Positions 15,917-24,247 of a stretch of DNA of 64,000 nucleotides are shown here, in pieces; within the stretch, counting starts at the first letter, position 1, and every line of letters begins with the position of its first letter. A program made the translations under genes and the position numbers. The stretch lies in assembly GCA_938015525.1 (NCBI GenBank), contig CALLPC010000005.1, forward strand, positions 84,171 to 148,170. Direction: 5' to 3'. This stretch comes from an uncultured Dehalococcoidia bacterium (GTDB lineage Bacteria > Chloroflexota > Dehalococcoidia > Tepidiformales > Tepidiformaceae). The notes beneath the pieces are model-generated. The model was not told where the DNA came from. It ran no database searches and was given only the letters and a program-made list of their open reading frames with translations.

Positions 15917-17355
15917 CGCATCTCGTCCTCGCCGGCCACGGCTCCCACCTCAACGCCGCTTCCAGCGAGCCGACCCGCCGCCTCGCCGCCGCCCTGCGCC
16001 GCACCGGCGAGTTCAGTGCCGTCTCCGTCGCTCTCTGGAAGGAAGAGCCCTCCCTGTCCCGCGCCCTCGACGCCGTCGAAGACCCCGACGTCGTCGTGGT
16101 CCCCGTCTTCATCTCGACGGGATACTTCACCCGCACCGTCGTCCCCCGCGAGATGCGCCTCGACGGCCCCCGCACCCGCCGTGGCCGCCAGCACATCCGC
16201 TACACCCTGCCCGTGGGTACCCACCCCCGCCTCGCCGACGTCATCATCGAACGAGCTCGCGAGGCCGGTGCCGGCCCGGCCGACGGCCTCGTCGTCCTCG
16301 GCCACGGTACCCGCCGCGACTCCGAGTCGGAGAAGAACGTCCTCACCATGGCCGACCTCGTCGCGCGGCGCGGCCTCTTTGCGGAGTGTGGCGTCGCCTT
16401 CATCGACCAGGAGCCGGGCATGCTCACCATGCTCGAACGCTTCCGTGCACCGCGCCTCTTCGTCGTCCCGCTCTTCATCGCCGACGGCTGGCACGTCGGC
16501 GAAACCATCCCCGCCGACCTCGCGCTCGATGGCCCCGAGACCCGGCGCGGCGGCCGCATCGTCCACTACACCCCGCCCGTCGGCACCCACCCCGCCCTCG
16601 CCGCCGTCGTTCTTGAGCTCGCCCGCGAAGCCCTCCCACCTCAAACGTCCGACCTCCAACCTCCAATCTCCAGCCTCCAATCTCCAGCCTCCACCCTTCA
16701 GCCTCCAGCCTCCCTCGGCGAGCTCCGCCTCGAACCCAAGCGCATCTGCGGCCCCGGCGACCCCCTCCGCGAACTCCCGCCCGACGCCGAGGCCATCCGC
16801 CGGTACGTCCGCAGCGATGCGGCCGGCCGCTACCGGCCCCTCTCCGGCAGCCGCGGCCTGCCGCCCGGGTGGTTCGTGCCGCTCGGGGGCGGGCTGACCG
16901 CGGACGACGTCATCGAAGCCGTTTACCCGCTCGCGCTGGTTCACCGGCAGCAGGCGGCAGACGGCACCCTCCGCATCGTCCCCCTCGATGCCGTCCTCGA
17001 CCGCCAGTCCGGCCGCTACGAAAGCGCTCGCCGGCTTTCCGACCGCGGCCGCCGCATCGCCCGGGAGGTCCTGTGCCGCGGCTGCGTCCGCACGCCGGCC
17101 TGGCCCCTCTCCTCCACCGAACCCCCGGCGCCGTGCGCCGTGCGCCCGGGGCCCGGCGTCATCCCCTGCCCGGAGCCCTGCAGCGTCCTCGTCGCGCTCG
17201 CCCGGGAAGCTGCCGCCTGGGAGCAGGACCCCCCGGCACCGGCGCCCATCGACCCATCGGTCCCGTTCGCCGATTTTGCAGCGCCCGGCAACCCGACCCG
17301 CGAAGCCGTCCTCGCCGCTATCCTCGAACCGTCCCGCCCCGGAGCCTCCCCATGA
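15913..17355 (+). CDS. double-domain CbiX/SirB-type sirohydrochlorin chelatase with C-terminal Fe-S-like domain
   Basis: Inserts Fe2+ (or Co2+) into sirohydrochlorin. The 480-residue protein has two CbiX repeats: LVLAGHGSHLN (His9) opens the first, VVLGHGTRRDSESEKN (about 132-147) the second. A low-complexity Gln/Pro/Ser linker (about 243-267) follows, encoded by heptanucleotide repeats. The C-terminal 200 residues resemble the extra domain of Deinococcus DR2241, which binds a 4Fe-4S cluster: CRGCVRT and CPEPCSVLVA supply four cysteines, with another Cys in PCAVRP. Start is GTG with a GTGA overlap. It completes the sirohaem branch. The length is about twice that of a normal two-domain chelatase. 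Metal preference is not decidable, but sirohaem context favours iron. Confidence 0.85.
   Translation: MTHLVLAGHGSHLNAASSEPTRRLAAALRRTGEFSAVSVALWKEEPSLSRALDAVEDPDVVVVPVFISTGYFTRTVVPREMRLDGPRTRRGRQHIRYTLPVGTHPRLADVIIERAREAGAGPADGLVVLGHGTRRDSESEKNVLTMADLVARRGLFAECGVAFIDQEPGMLTMLERFRAPRLFVVPLFIADGWHVGETIPADLALDGPETRRGGRIVHYTPPVGTHPALAAVVLELAREALPPQTSDLQPPISSLQSPASTLQPPASLGELRLEPKRICGPGDPLRELPPDAEAIRRYVRSDAAGRYRPLSGSRGLPPGWFVPLGGGLTADDVIEAVYPLALVHRQQAADGTLRIVPLDAVLDRQSGRYESARRLSDRGRRIAREVLCRGCVRTPAWPLSSTEPPAPCAVRPGPGVIPCPEPCSVLVALAREAAAWEQDPPAPAPIDPSVPFADFAAPGNPTREAVLAAILEPSRPGASP
16639..16715 (+). repeat. heptanucleotide tandem repeat inside the chelatase gene
   Basis: Eleven consecutive 7-base units in phase, variants of CCTCCAA/CCTCCAG/TCTCCAG, including a perfect 14-base tandem (16660-16673 and 16674-16687). 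It encodes the linker QTSDLQPPISSLQSPAS and has visibly lower GC than the flanks. Gain or loss of one unit would shift the reading frame. Confidence 0.9.
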
Positions 17356-18623
17356 CCAACCAGTCCATCCGCGAAGCCGCCGCCGGCCTCTTCCCGGGCG
17401 GCGTCAACAGCCCCGTCCGCTCCTACCGCTCCGTCGGTGGCGACCCCGTGCCCATCGCCCGGGGGGAAGGGCCGTTCGTCTTCGATGCCGAGGGAAACCG
17501 CTTCATCGACTTCGTCGGCGGCTTCGGCCCCGCCATCCTCGGCCACGCCCATCCTGCGGTCACCGCCGCAATCTCCCGCGCCGCCGCCGACGGCCTCGCC
17601 TTCGGTGCCCTCGGCCCGCGCGAAGTCGCCCTCGCCGAGGCGATCCGCGAGTCCACCGGCCTCGAACGGCTCCGCTTCCTCAACTCCGGCACCGAAGCCA
17701 CCATGACCGCCATCCGCATCGCCCGCGCCGCCACCGGCCGCGACCTCATCGTCAAGTTCGACGGCTGCTACCACGGCCACAGCGATGGCCTCCTCGTTCG
17801 CGCCGGCAGCGGCGTCGCCACCCTCGGCCTGAGCGACTCCGCCGGCGTCCCCCAGGCCGTCGCGGGGCTCACCGCCGTCCTCCCCTACAACGACCCCGCC
17901 GCCCTCATCCGCTGGTTCGAGACCCGCGGCGCCGAGACCGCCGCCGTCATCGTCGAAAGCATCCCCGCCAACGTCGGCATCCTCGCGCCGGACCCGGAAT
18001 TCCTCCAAACCCTCCAGTCGCTCCCCCGCGCCCACGGCGCACTCCTCATCGCCGATGAGATCATCACCGGCTTCCGCCTCCGCCGGGGCCTCTCCGGCGT
18101 GCTCCCCGCAGCCGACCTCGTCACCCTCGGCAAGGTCATCGGCGGCGGCCTCCCGGTCGGCGCGGTTGGCGGCCCCGCCAGCCTCCTCGGCCTGCTCGCG
18201 CCCGAGGGCCCCGTCTACCAGGCCGGCACCTTCAGCGCCAACCCGGCCGTCATGGCCGCCGGCCTGGCCACCCTCGAAGCCCTCACCCCGGCCGCGTACC
18301 GGCGCCTCGACCAGGTCGCCCGCCACCTCGAAAACGGCCTCCTCACCGCCATCAAGCGGGCCGAAGCCCCCGCCTCCGTCGTCCGCTTCGGCTCTATGCT
18401 CAGCCTCTTCTTCCGGCCGGCACCCCCGCGCGACGACGCCGAGGCCCGCGAAGCCGACACCTCAGCCTTCGCCCGCTTCCACCGCGCCATGCGCCAGCGG
18501 GGCATCCTCATCCCCCCCTCCCAGTTCGAGACCTGGTTCGTCTCACTCGCCCACAACGAACCCGAAATCGACGCCGCCGTCCGCGCCGCAGCCGAGGCCC
18601 TCCGCGAGGCCCTCCCCGCATGA
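17352..18623 (+). CDS. hemL: glutamate-1-semialdehyde 2,1-aminomutase
   Basis: PLP enzyme converting glutamate-1-semialdehyde to 5-aminolevulinate, the step after HemA. The 423 residues match the family length. Markers are the N-terminal FPGGVNSPVRSYRSVGG, FLNSGTEATMTAIRIARAAT, YHGHSDGLLVRAGSG, LIADEIITGFR and the PLP lysine Lys261 in LGKVIGGGLPVGAVGG. The ATG overlaps the chelatase stop and the gene overlaps hemC by ATGA. HemB, which joins two molecules of its product, is not encoded in the window. Confidence 0.97.
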   Translation: MTNQSIREAAAGLFPGGVNSPVRSYRSVGGDPVPIARGEGPFVFDAEGNRFIDFVGGFGPAILGHAHPAVTAAISRAAADGLAFGALGPREVALAEAIRESTGLERLRFLNSGTEATMTAIRIARAATGRDLIVKFDGCYHGHSDGLLVRAGSGVATLGLSDSAGVPQAVAGLTAVLPYNDPAALIRWFETRGAETAAVIVESIPANVGILAPDPEFLQTLQSLPRAHGALLIADEIITGFRLRRGLSGVLPAADLVTLGKVIGGGLPVGAVGGPASLLGLLAPEGPVYQAGTFSANPAVMAAGLATLEALTPAAYRRLDQVARHLENGLLTAIKRAEAPASVVRFGSMLSLFFRPAPPRDDAEAREADTSAFARFHRAMRQRGILIPPSQFETWFVSLAHNEPEIDAAVRAAAEALREALPA

Positions 18624-19516
18624 CCACCCTCCGCCTCGGCACCCGCGGGAGCCAGCTCGCCCTCACCCAGGCCGGCATCGTCGCCGACCGCCTCACGGCC
18701 GCTGCACCCGGCGTCCAGGTCGACCTCGTCACCATCACGACGGACGGCGACCGCGACCAGTCCACCCCGCTCGACGAGGGCGAACGCCCCGGCTGGTTCA
18801 CCACCGCCATCCAGGAAGCGCTCCAGCGCGGTGACATCGACCTCGCCGTCCATTCGCTCAAGGACCTCCCGACCCGCCGGCCGCAGGGTCTCGTCATCGC
18901 CGCCGTCCCCCTTCGCGAAGACCCCCGCGACGCCCTCATTTCCCGCTCCGGTCAGCCCCTCCGCGCCCTTTCGCCTGGCGCCGTCGTCGGCACGGGCTCC
19001 CCCCGGCGCGAAGCCCAGCTGCGCGAAATCCGCCCCGACCTCCAGGTCCGCCCCATCAGGGGCAACGTCGAAACCCGTCTCCGGAAGGTCCGCGACGGCG
19101 AATACGACGCCGCCGTGGTTGCGCTCGCCGGCCTCCGCCGGCTTCGCCTCGAGTCCGAGGCCGCCGAGGTTTTCGGTCTCGAAGAGATGCTCCCCGCCCC
19201 CGGCCAGGGCGCCCTCGCTGTCGAATGCCGCGCCGCCGACGCCGAACTCCGCCAGCTCCTCGCCCGCATCGACGACCCGCAGGTCCGCCTTGCCGTCACG
19301 GCCGAGCGCGCCTTCCTCGCTGCCATCGAAGGCGGCTGCAGCTTCCCGGCCGCAGCCTTCGCCGAGCACTTCGGCTCGACCCTCAAGCTCCACGCGCTCA
19401 TCGCCCCCGCCGGGCGTATCATCCGCTCGAAAATGGGCGGCCCGGCAGAAACGGCCGCCGGCCTCGGCCGCCAGCTCGCCGCCGAGCTGCTGGCACGGGC
19501 CGCCCGCGGAGGCTGA
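18620..19516 (+). CDS. hemC: porphobilinogen deaminase (hydroxymethylbilane synthase)
   Basis: Polymerises four porphobilinogens into hydroxymethylbilane on a dipyrromethane cofactor. The 298-residue protein begins LRLGTRGSQLALTQAG and has VHSLKDLPTRRPQGLVIAAV and GTGSPRREAQLREIRPDLQV. The cofactor-attachment cysteine is Cys240 in EGGCSFPAAAF. The ATG overlaps hemL (ATGA) and the gene is followed four bases later by the deazaflavin-type gene. Its product feeds the HemD half of the fusion encoded upstream. Confidence 0.97.
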   Translation: MTTLRLGTRGSQLALTQAGIVADRLTAAAPGVQVDLVTITTDGDRDQSTPLDEGERPGWFTTAIQEALQRGDIDLAVHSLKDLPTRRPQGLVIAAVPLREDPRDALISRSGQPLRALSPGAVVGTGSPRREAQLREIRPDLQVRPIRGNVETRLRKVRDGEYDAAVVALAGLRRLRLESEAAEVFGLEEMLPAPGQGALAVECRAADAELRQLLARIDDPQVRLAVTAERAFLAAIEGGCSFPAAAFAEHFGSTLKLHALIAPAGRIIRSKMGGPAETAAGLGRQLAAELLARAARGG

Positions 19517-19520
19517 GCCC

Positions 19521-19970
19521 GTGGACCCCGCCGGCGTCGAACGCGACCTCTTCCGCGCCCTCAACGCCTTCGTCGAGCCCGCCGTGCGCGCGGGCCTCGG
19601 CGGTCCGTGCCTCATCCCCCTCGGCCTCATCGTCCTCGAAACTGTCGGCCGCCGTTCCGGCCGGCTCCACCGGACTCCACTCCTCGCCTCCGTCGTCGAC
19701 GGCTGTATCATCGTCGGCACGTTCCGGCGGCGGTCCAGCTGGGTCCGGAACGCCGAGGCCGCCCCCGCCGTCCGCTACTGGCTCAACGGCCGGGAGCTCC
19801 GCGGCCGCGCGCACGTCGTCCGCCCCGGCAGGCCGCCGGCGCTGCCGTCGACGGTCAGCCAGCTCGTGCGCGGCATCGCCGCCACCCTCCTCGCCCGCTA
19901 CGCGGCCCTCGGCTGGTCGTTCGCCGTCATCGAGCCGGTCGCAGGGGAACCGACTCCCGGCGCCGTGTAG
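19521..19970 (+). CDS. DUF385/Ddn-like nitroreductase-family protein
   Basis: 149 residues. ETVGRRSGRLHRTPLLASV followed by DGCIIVGTFRRRSSWVRN matches the split-barrel family of F420-dependent (Ddn-type, FDOR-A) proteins, with the typical GR.SG..R.TPL start and the N.A..P.V segment. The GTG start at 19521 is only four bases after the hemC stop, so it belongs to the haem operon transcriptionally. Some split-barrel F420 enzymes of another subgroup act on biliverdin, but nothing here proves a tetrapyrrole substrate. Cofactor and substrate are unknown. Confidence 0.75.
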   Translation: MDPAGVERDLFRALNAFVEPAVRAGLGGPCLIPLGLIVLETVGRRSGRLHRTPLLASVVDGCIIVGTFRRRSSWVRNAEAAPAVRYWLNGRELRGRAHVVRPGRPPALPSTVSQLVRGIAATLLARYAALGWSFAVIEPVAGEPTPGAV

Positions 19971-19990
19971 GCCCGGCGGCCCCGGTCGGC

Positions 19991-19996
19991 TACACT
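19991..19996 (+). promoter_or_regulatory. -10 element TACACT, leaderless
   Basis: GGCTACACT is followed by six bases and the ATG at 20003, closely matching the elements at 5675 and 54074. Confidence 0.6.
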
Positions 19997-20002
19997 CGGG
20001 CC

Positions 20003-20863
20003 ATGCCTGCTCCCCGGCGCGACCTCCACGAACTCAACCGCCGCAGCTGGAACGAAGCCACCCGCGCACACAACAGCCACAAGGGGGACCAGGCCGCCGC
20101 CTTCCGCTCCGGCGGCTCCACCCTCTTTCCCGAAGAGCTGGACCTCCTCGGACCCCTCGAAGGCCGGCGCCTCGTCCACCTCCAGTGCAACGCCGGCCAG
20201 GATACCCTCTCCCTCGCCCGGCTCGGCGCCGAGGTCACCGGCGTCGACATCTCCGACGAGGCCATCACCTTCGCCAGCCGGCTCTCCTCGGAATCGGGAA
20301 TCCCCGCCCGCTTCGTCCGCGCCGATATCTACGACTGGTTCGCAGAGGCCGCCGCGGCCGGCGAACGGTACGACCTCGCCTTCGCCTCCTACGGCGCGGT
20401 CTGCTGGCTCTCCGACCTCCCCGGCTGGGGCCGGGGCATCGCGGGCATCCTCGCGCCCGGCGGCGCCTTCGTCCTCGTCGAATTCCACCCCGTGGCCGCC
20501 ATGTTCGATGAGGAGCTCCGCCTCACCTGGCCCTACCGCAGCGCCGAGCCGTTCATCGGCCCCGGCGTCGGCGATTACGTCGCAGCCTCCCGCGAAGGCC
20601 TCGTTCCCTGGGGCTACCAGGAAGGCACCACCGGCTTCGAGAACCCCTGCCAGGGCGCCGAATTCGCCCACGGGACGAGCGACGTCATCATGGCGCTCAT
20701 CGAGGCCGGACTCGTACTCGAGGTCTTCCGCGAATACGAGTACGCCAACGGCTGCCGCTTCTTCCTGCGCGCCGAGCTCCGGGACGGTCGGCGCTTTCAC
20801 CTCCCGCCCGACACGCCCGCCATCCCCCAGATGTACGCCCTCCGCGCCCGGAAGCCTGCCTAA
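20003..20863 (+). CDS. class I SAM-dependent methyltransferase
   Basis: 286 residues with one Rossmann-type methyltransferase domain. The SAM-binding motif I region reads LVHLQCNAGQDTLSLARLGA and the acidic loop VTGVDISDEAI follows; ILAPGGAFVLVEFHP is the post-motif strand. The LNRRSWNEATRAHNSHKGD N-terminus is common in a broad group of uncharacterised bacterial methyltransferases. The start is fixed by TACACT six bases before the ATG. The gene is convergent with the rhomboid-like gene and shares the bases CTAA with it, TAA on this strand and TAG on the other. The substrate is unknown. Confidence 0.85.
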   Translation: MPAPRRDLHELNRRSWNEATRAHNSHKGDQAAAFRSGGSTLFPEELDLLGPLEGRRLVHLQCNAGQDTLSLARLGAEVTGVDISDEAITFASRLSSESGIPARFVRADIYDWFAEAAAAGERYDLAFASYGAVCWLSDLPGWGRGIAGILAPGGAFVLVEFHPVAAMFDEELRLTWPYRSAEPFIGPGVGDYVAASREGLVPWGYQEGTTGFENPCQGAEFAHGTSDVIMALIEAGLVLEVFREYEYANGCRFFLRAELRDGRRFHLPPDTPAIPQMYALRARKPA

Positions 20864-21471
20864 AGCCGCGCTGCCGGCGTCCCCGCCTGTCTCTGCCCCG
20901 GCGGCCCTTGCCTGGCCCACAGGAACAGCATCACCGCGCTCACCGCCAACGCGTGCTCCAGGTCGAACAACCGGTGGAAGACGGCCAGCCGGCCCGCAAC
21001 GAAGACCACGATGCCCGCGACTGCACCGGCCGACGGCACCGGCGGAAGACGCCAGGCCGCCATCAGCGCCAGCCCGAAGAGCCCCGACGAGGAGCCCGCA
21101 TCTGGCGCCTCCAGGAGGCGAGCGGCGTGGTCACTCCACTCCGCCGCAATCCGCACACCGAGCAGCGTCGGCCATGTCCCGGCCGCATCAGCCCCCCAGA
21201 AGCCGACCGGCAACAGCCGGGCAGGCCACCGCCACGCGGACGCCGGCACTACCGCCAGCGCGAACAACCACTCCGTCCCGACGAGCCCCGGCCGCGGCTG
21301 GACGAGTGGCGAGAGCACGAGCCGCCACGGCTCCCTCCACCCGAGGTCCCATGTCAGCGCCCAGTGCGCGATGAGCCAGGCATGCAGCCCCGGCCGCACC
21401 TCGCTCGCAACTTGCGGCGCAAGGACCAGTGCCAGCATGCCGAGCGCTGCCGCTGCCCGCCCTCGTCGCAT
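20860..21471 (-). CDS. rhomboid-like membrane protein
   Basis: 203 residues with about six hydrophobic segments. DAGSSSGLFGLALMAAW resembles the rhomboid GxSG..FGL element, with the putative catalytic Ser near residue 129 and the first Gly replaced by Ser. FDLEHALAVSAVMLFL supplies a His near residue 173 at the place of the TM6 histidine. It may be an active intramembrane protease or an inactive relative. Mycobacterial lysyl-PG operons can also carry rhomboid-like genes, as I recall. The ATG at 21471 overlaps the upstream stop (TGATG); a GTG at 21474 is the alternative. It is third in the lipid-lysylation operon. Confidence 0.6.
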   Translation of the reverse strand: MRRGRAAAALGMLALVLAPQVASEVRPGLHAWLIAHWALTWDLGWREPWRLVLSPLVQPRPGLVGTEWLFALAVVPASAWRWPARLLPVGFWGADAAGTWPTLLGVRIAAEWSDHAARLLEAPDAGSSSGLFGLALMAAWRLPPVPSAGAVAGIVVFVAGRLAVFHRLFDLEHALAVSAVMLFLWARQGPPGQRQAGTPAARL

Positions 21472-23159
21472 CACGCCACCGGGGGCTTCAGCCGCTCACG
21501 CCTCGCCCATGGCAGACGGAAGGGGCTCGTCCGCTCCCCGACCAGCGCGACAGCCAGCGCGACCGTCGGCAAGTCTGCCTCGCTGCGGTACACCAGATAG
21601 CGCGGCTCCCATACCGGGTTCCACTTGGCTTTGAAGGCGCGCAGCCCCTGGAAGTTAAACAGCCGGCTCCCGTATTCATACAGCCAGTTCAGTACCCGCC
21701 CCTTTAGGCCAGCATCTTCGATATTCGCCAGCGGAGCAAAGCCGAGGTTCAAGCCCTCCATCCCGGCATCTCGGCACTGCTCGGCCAACCGTACGATCAG
21801 GAAATCCATCACCCCATTTGGCGAGTCCGGCCGCCGCCGCATGAGGTCGAAATTCGCCTCCTTCGACTGGAACGACGGGAGCACGTTCACGAACCCCTCG
21901 AGGCGTCCCGACGGAGCCCGCACCACGAGCAACCGCGTCGACCGCAAATACCCTTCGTCAAACCACCCGAGCGTGAATTGCCGCTCCCGGTGCCCTCCCT
22001 CCGCGAGCCAGGCGTCCGAGACCTCTCGCAACTCGGCCATCGTCGCGTCGTCAATCGGCTGCGGCAGCTCCTCTACCTCGTAGCCTTCCCGCTCCATCCG
22101 GTTCACCGTCGCCCGGATGTGCTTCAGCGCTCTCCCCGAAAGGCTGAACCCTTGCAGGCGGACCACCGCATCTTCGCCGATCTTGAGCGCCTTCAGCCCG
22201 AGCGACTGCAGCAGCTCAGCTTCAGCAGGGGAGCACTGGTGAAAGCAGACTCTCCAGCCATTCAGGTCGCAGAACTCGATGAACTCCCGCGCCACCGTCC
22301 GACAGGCTGCCGGCTCCCCGATTGGACCGGCCAGCACAACCGCCACGTCCCGCGAGACCCGGTAGCCGAGGAACGCCTCCCCCTGACGCGCGAAGAAATG
22401 CGATTTGTCCGGCATCAGGTGGAAGTACGCGAGCGACGTCGTCGCCCACTTCTCCAGGATTGCCCGCACCCGGCGCTGCTCCCGCTGCTCCTCCGTCAGG
22501 CGGTAGCGGACCGGCGAGAGCGCGTGCCAGGTCCCAACGGCGAGGCTCGTCCCCATCAGGAGCCGAACCGAATCGAGAAACCACCGCCCGTGCCGGCCGA
22601 CCGGCTCCGCATTCGCCTCCGGCACGATGAGGACCAGCCGCACGGCATCCTCGGCAATGGCAAGAAGCGAATCCGTCCCGCGGAAATGCCGGTCCAGCAG
22701 CCAGAGACCGACCACCGCATAGACGAAGGCCCCTGCGCTGCCCAGCACGAACCAGGCGATGCCCCGGCGGGCCATCGCCGGGTCGCTCCGCGCCGGGAAG
22801 AGCGGTGCCCACGCGATGAGCAGCCCAGCCGTCACCACCGAGACCGTGATACCGACGACATCCGCCCGCTTGACCTGGAACGAAGCGGCGGCCGCGAGCG
22901 CTGCCATCGTTGCGATGAGCCACGCCTGCCGTTTTCCCCGCAACAGCCCCCGCACCGAACTCGCCTGCGCCAGCGAAGCGAGCACCAGCACGAACCGTGA
23001 GGTGATCACCGCCTCGACCGGGAACGCCCGGTGGAGCGGCCCCAACTGGACTGGAGGGTGGTGGACCATCACCAGCGCGAACCCTAGCAACGCATCCGCC
23101 GCTACCACCCCGGCGGCGATGCGCCGGCGAACCTGCCCCGGGATGCCTGCTCGCGTCAC
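21471..23159 (-). CDS. lysyl-phosphatidylglycerol synthase (MprF C-terminal, DUF2156) with membrane domain
   Basis: Transfers an aminoacyl group, usually lysine, from tRNA to phosphatidylglycerol, making the membrane less anionic. The 562-residue protein has an N-terminal region of about six membrane helices (to about 250) and a C-terminal tandem GNAT-like DUF2156 domain: FFARQGEAFLGYRVSRDVAV, LSGRALKHIRATVNRMEREG, FDLMRRRPDSPNGVMDFLIV and the terminal FNFQGLRAFKAKWNPVWEPRY. I placed the start at a GTG (23159) that overlaps the flippase stop as GTGA; GTG 23165 is possible. Which amino acid is used cannot be told from sequence. Confidence 0.88.
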   Translation of the reverse strand: MTRAGIPGQVRRRIAAGVVAADALLGFALVMVHHPPVQLGPLHRAFPVEAVITSRFVLVLASLAQASSVRGLLRGKRQAWLIATMAALAAAASFQVKRADVVGITVSVVTAGLLIAWAPLFPARSDPAMARRGIAWFVLGSAGAFVYAVVGLWLLDRHFRGTDSLLAIAEDAVRLVLIVPEANAEPVGRHGRWFLDSVRLLMGTSLAVGTWHALSPVRYRLTEEQREQRRVRAILEKWATTSLAYFHLMPDKSHFFARQGEAFLGYRVSRDVAVVLAGPIGEPAACRTVAREFIEFCDLNGWRVCFHQCSPAEAELLQSLGLKALKIGEDAVVRLQGFSLSGRALKHIRATVNRMEREGYEVEELPQPIDDATMAELREVSDAWLAEGGHRERQFTLGWFDEGYLRSTRLLVVRAPSGRLEGFVNVLPSFQSKEANFDLMRRRPDSPNGVMDFLIVRLAEQCRDAGMEGLNLGFAPLANIEDAGLKGRVLNWLYEYGSRLFNFQGLRAFKAKWNPVWEPRYLVYRSEADLPTVALAVALVGERTSPFRLPWARRERLKPPVA

Positions 23160-24247
23160 CCCCACTCCCCCTCATCCATGACTGCCGAAGTGCCGGCGCC
23201 ACGTCTCCGCCGACTGGAAATCCGCAATGCCAGCAGGCCAGCCACCAGCGGAATCCACGCCTCACCGATGCGGAAGAGCACGACCGTCGCCGCCGTCCCC
23301 GGAAGGCTCACCCCATAGCTGCGGAGCATCGCACCCAGCGACGCTTCGGCGAACCCGAGCCCGCCCGGGAGCACACCGACCGTCGAAAAGAGAACCGTCA
23401 TCGCATACCCCGAAAGCGCAACTACCGGGCTTGCGGGTTCACCGAGCGCCCGAAGTACGCTCCAGAGCAACCCGGCGCCGGCCAGCTCCACCGCCACCCC
23501 CCAGGCAAACGCTCCCGCCAGCCGCCTCGGCGTCCTCCGCAGCGCAGACACCGCCTCGAACAGCTCATCCGCCGCCGCGTCGTTCGGCACGAACGCCCCA
23601 TGCTCCCGTCCCAGCATCCTCCGCCCAGCGTGCGCAGCCGCCCCCGCAGCCCGGTACACCCGGCGGACCGCCGCCCGGCTCCAGAGCGCCCCCGCGAGCA
23701 CTGCGACCTGCACGATGACATAGACGCCAAATATCGCGCCCGCCAGCAGCTCGAGCCGCGTCACCTGGCCGTCTACCCACATCACGATGAACACCCCCAA
23801 TAGCGTCAACGTGAACGTCGCATGCGCGATAACGACCACACCGGTATAGGCAGTGGTCACCAGCCCCACCGGCTCACCTGCCTGCTTCGCACGGGTCAAA
23901 AAGACCGCCAGGCCACCCATGCCCGCCGATTTCGACACGATATTCAGCGCGCCGCCAGCCAGCGCGGGTTGCAGCATCTCCGCCAGCCGGCCCTGCAGAC
24001 CGACCGCCCGCCAGGCCCCGGCGTACATACCCGCCTGGCCGACCAGGTACAGCGCAGTCCATCCCAGGCCCGCCAGCAGCCACCAGCCGTTCGCCGCCAG
24101 CGCTGCACGCCATGCATCGGGGATGTCACGCCGGTTTGCCAACACGAAAACCGCCGCCGCCACGATCACCGCCGCCCACGCGACCACCCGCACCAACCGG
24201 CCACCGTGGGACTCCGCGGCCGCTTCCCCGGGAAACTGGGAGACCAT
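23156..24247 (-). CDS. lysyl-PG flippase-type membrane protein (MprF N-terminal / UPF0104 family)
   Basis: 363 residues with about eight membrane helices. Family marks are NIVSKSAGMGGLAVFLTRA and VGVLPGGLGFAEASLGAMLRSYG, typical of the LPG_synthase_TM/UPF0104 family, which in MprF translocates aminoacylated lipid. Here the translocase and the synthase are separate proteins encoded by overlapping genes. ATG at 24247; no ribosome site is obvious. A 13-base perfect palindrome (24250-24262) touches the start codon and a TATTTT hexamer lies at 24278-24283, so the short leader may be regulated. Flippase role is from family knowledge. Confidence 0.82.
   Translation of the reverse strand: MVSQFPGEAAAESHGGRLVRVVAWAAVIVAAAVFVLANRRDIPDAWRAALAANGWWLLAGLGWTALYLVGQAGMYAGAWRAVGLQGRLAEMLQPALAGGALNIVSKSAGMGGLAVFLTRAKQAGEPVGLVTTAYTGVVVIAHATFTLTLLGVFIVMWVDGQVTRLELLAGAIFGVYVIVQVAVLAGALWSRAAVRRVYRAAGAAAHAGRRMLGREHGAFVPNDAAADELFEAVSALRRTPRRLAGAFAWGVAVELAGAGLLWSVLRALGEPASPVVALSGYAMTVLFSTVGVLPGGLGFAEASLGAMLRSYGVSLPGTAATVVLFRIGEAWIPLVAGLLALRISSRRRRGAGTSAVMDEGEWG

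Noticed and set aside
16869..17351. Upstream extension of hemL
   Set aside because: It is the shadow of the chelatase gene in another frame; HemL begins at the overlapping ATG 17352.
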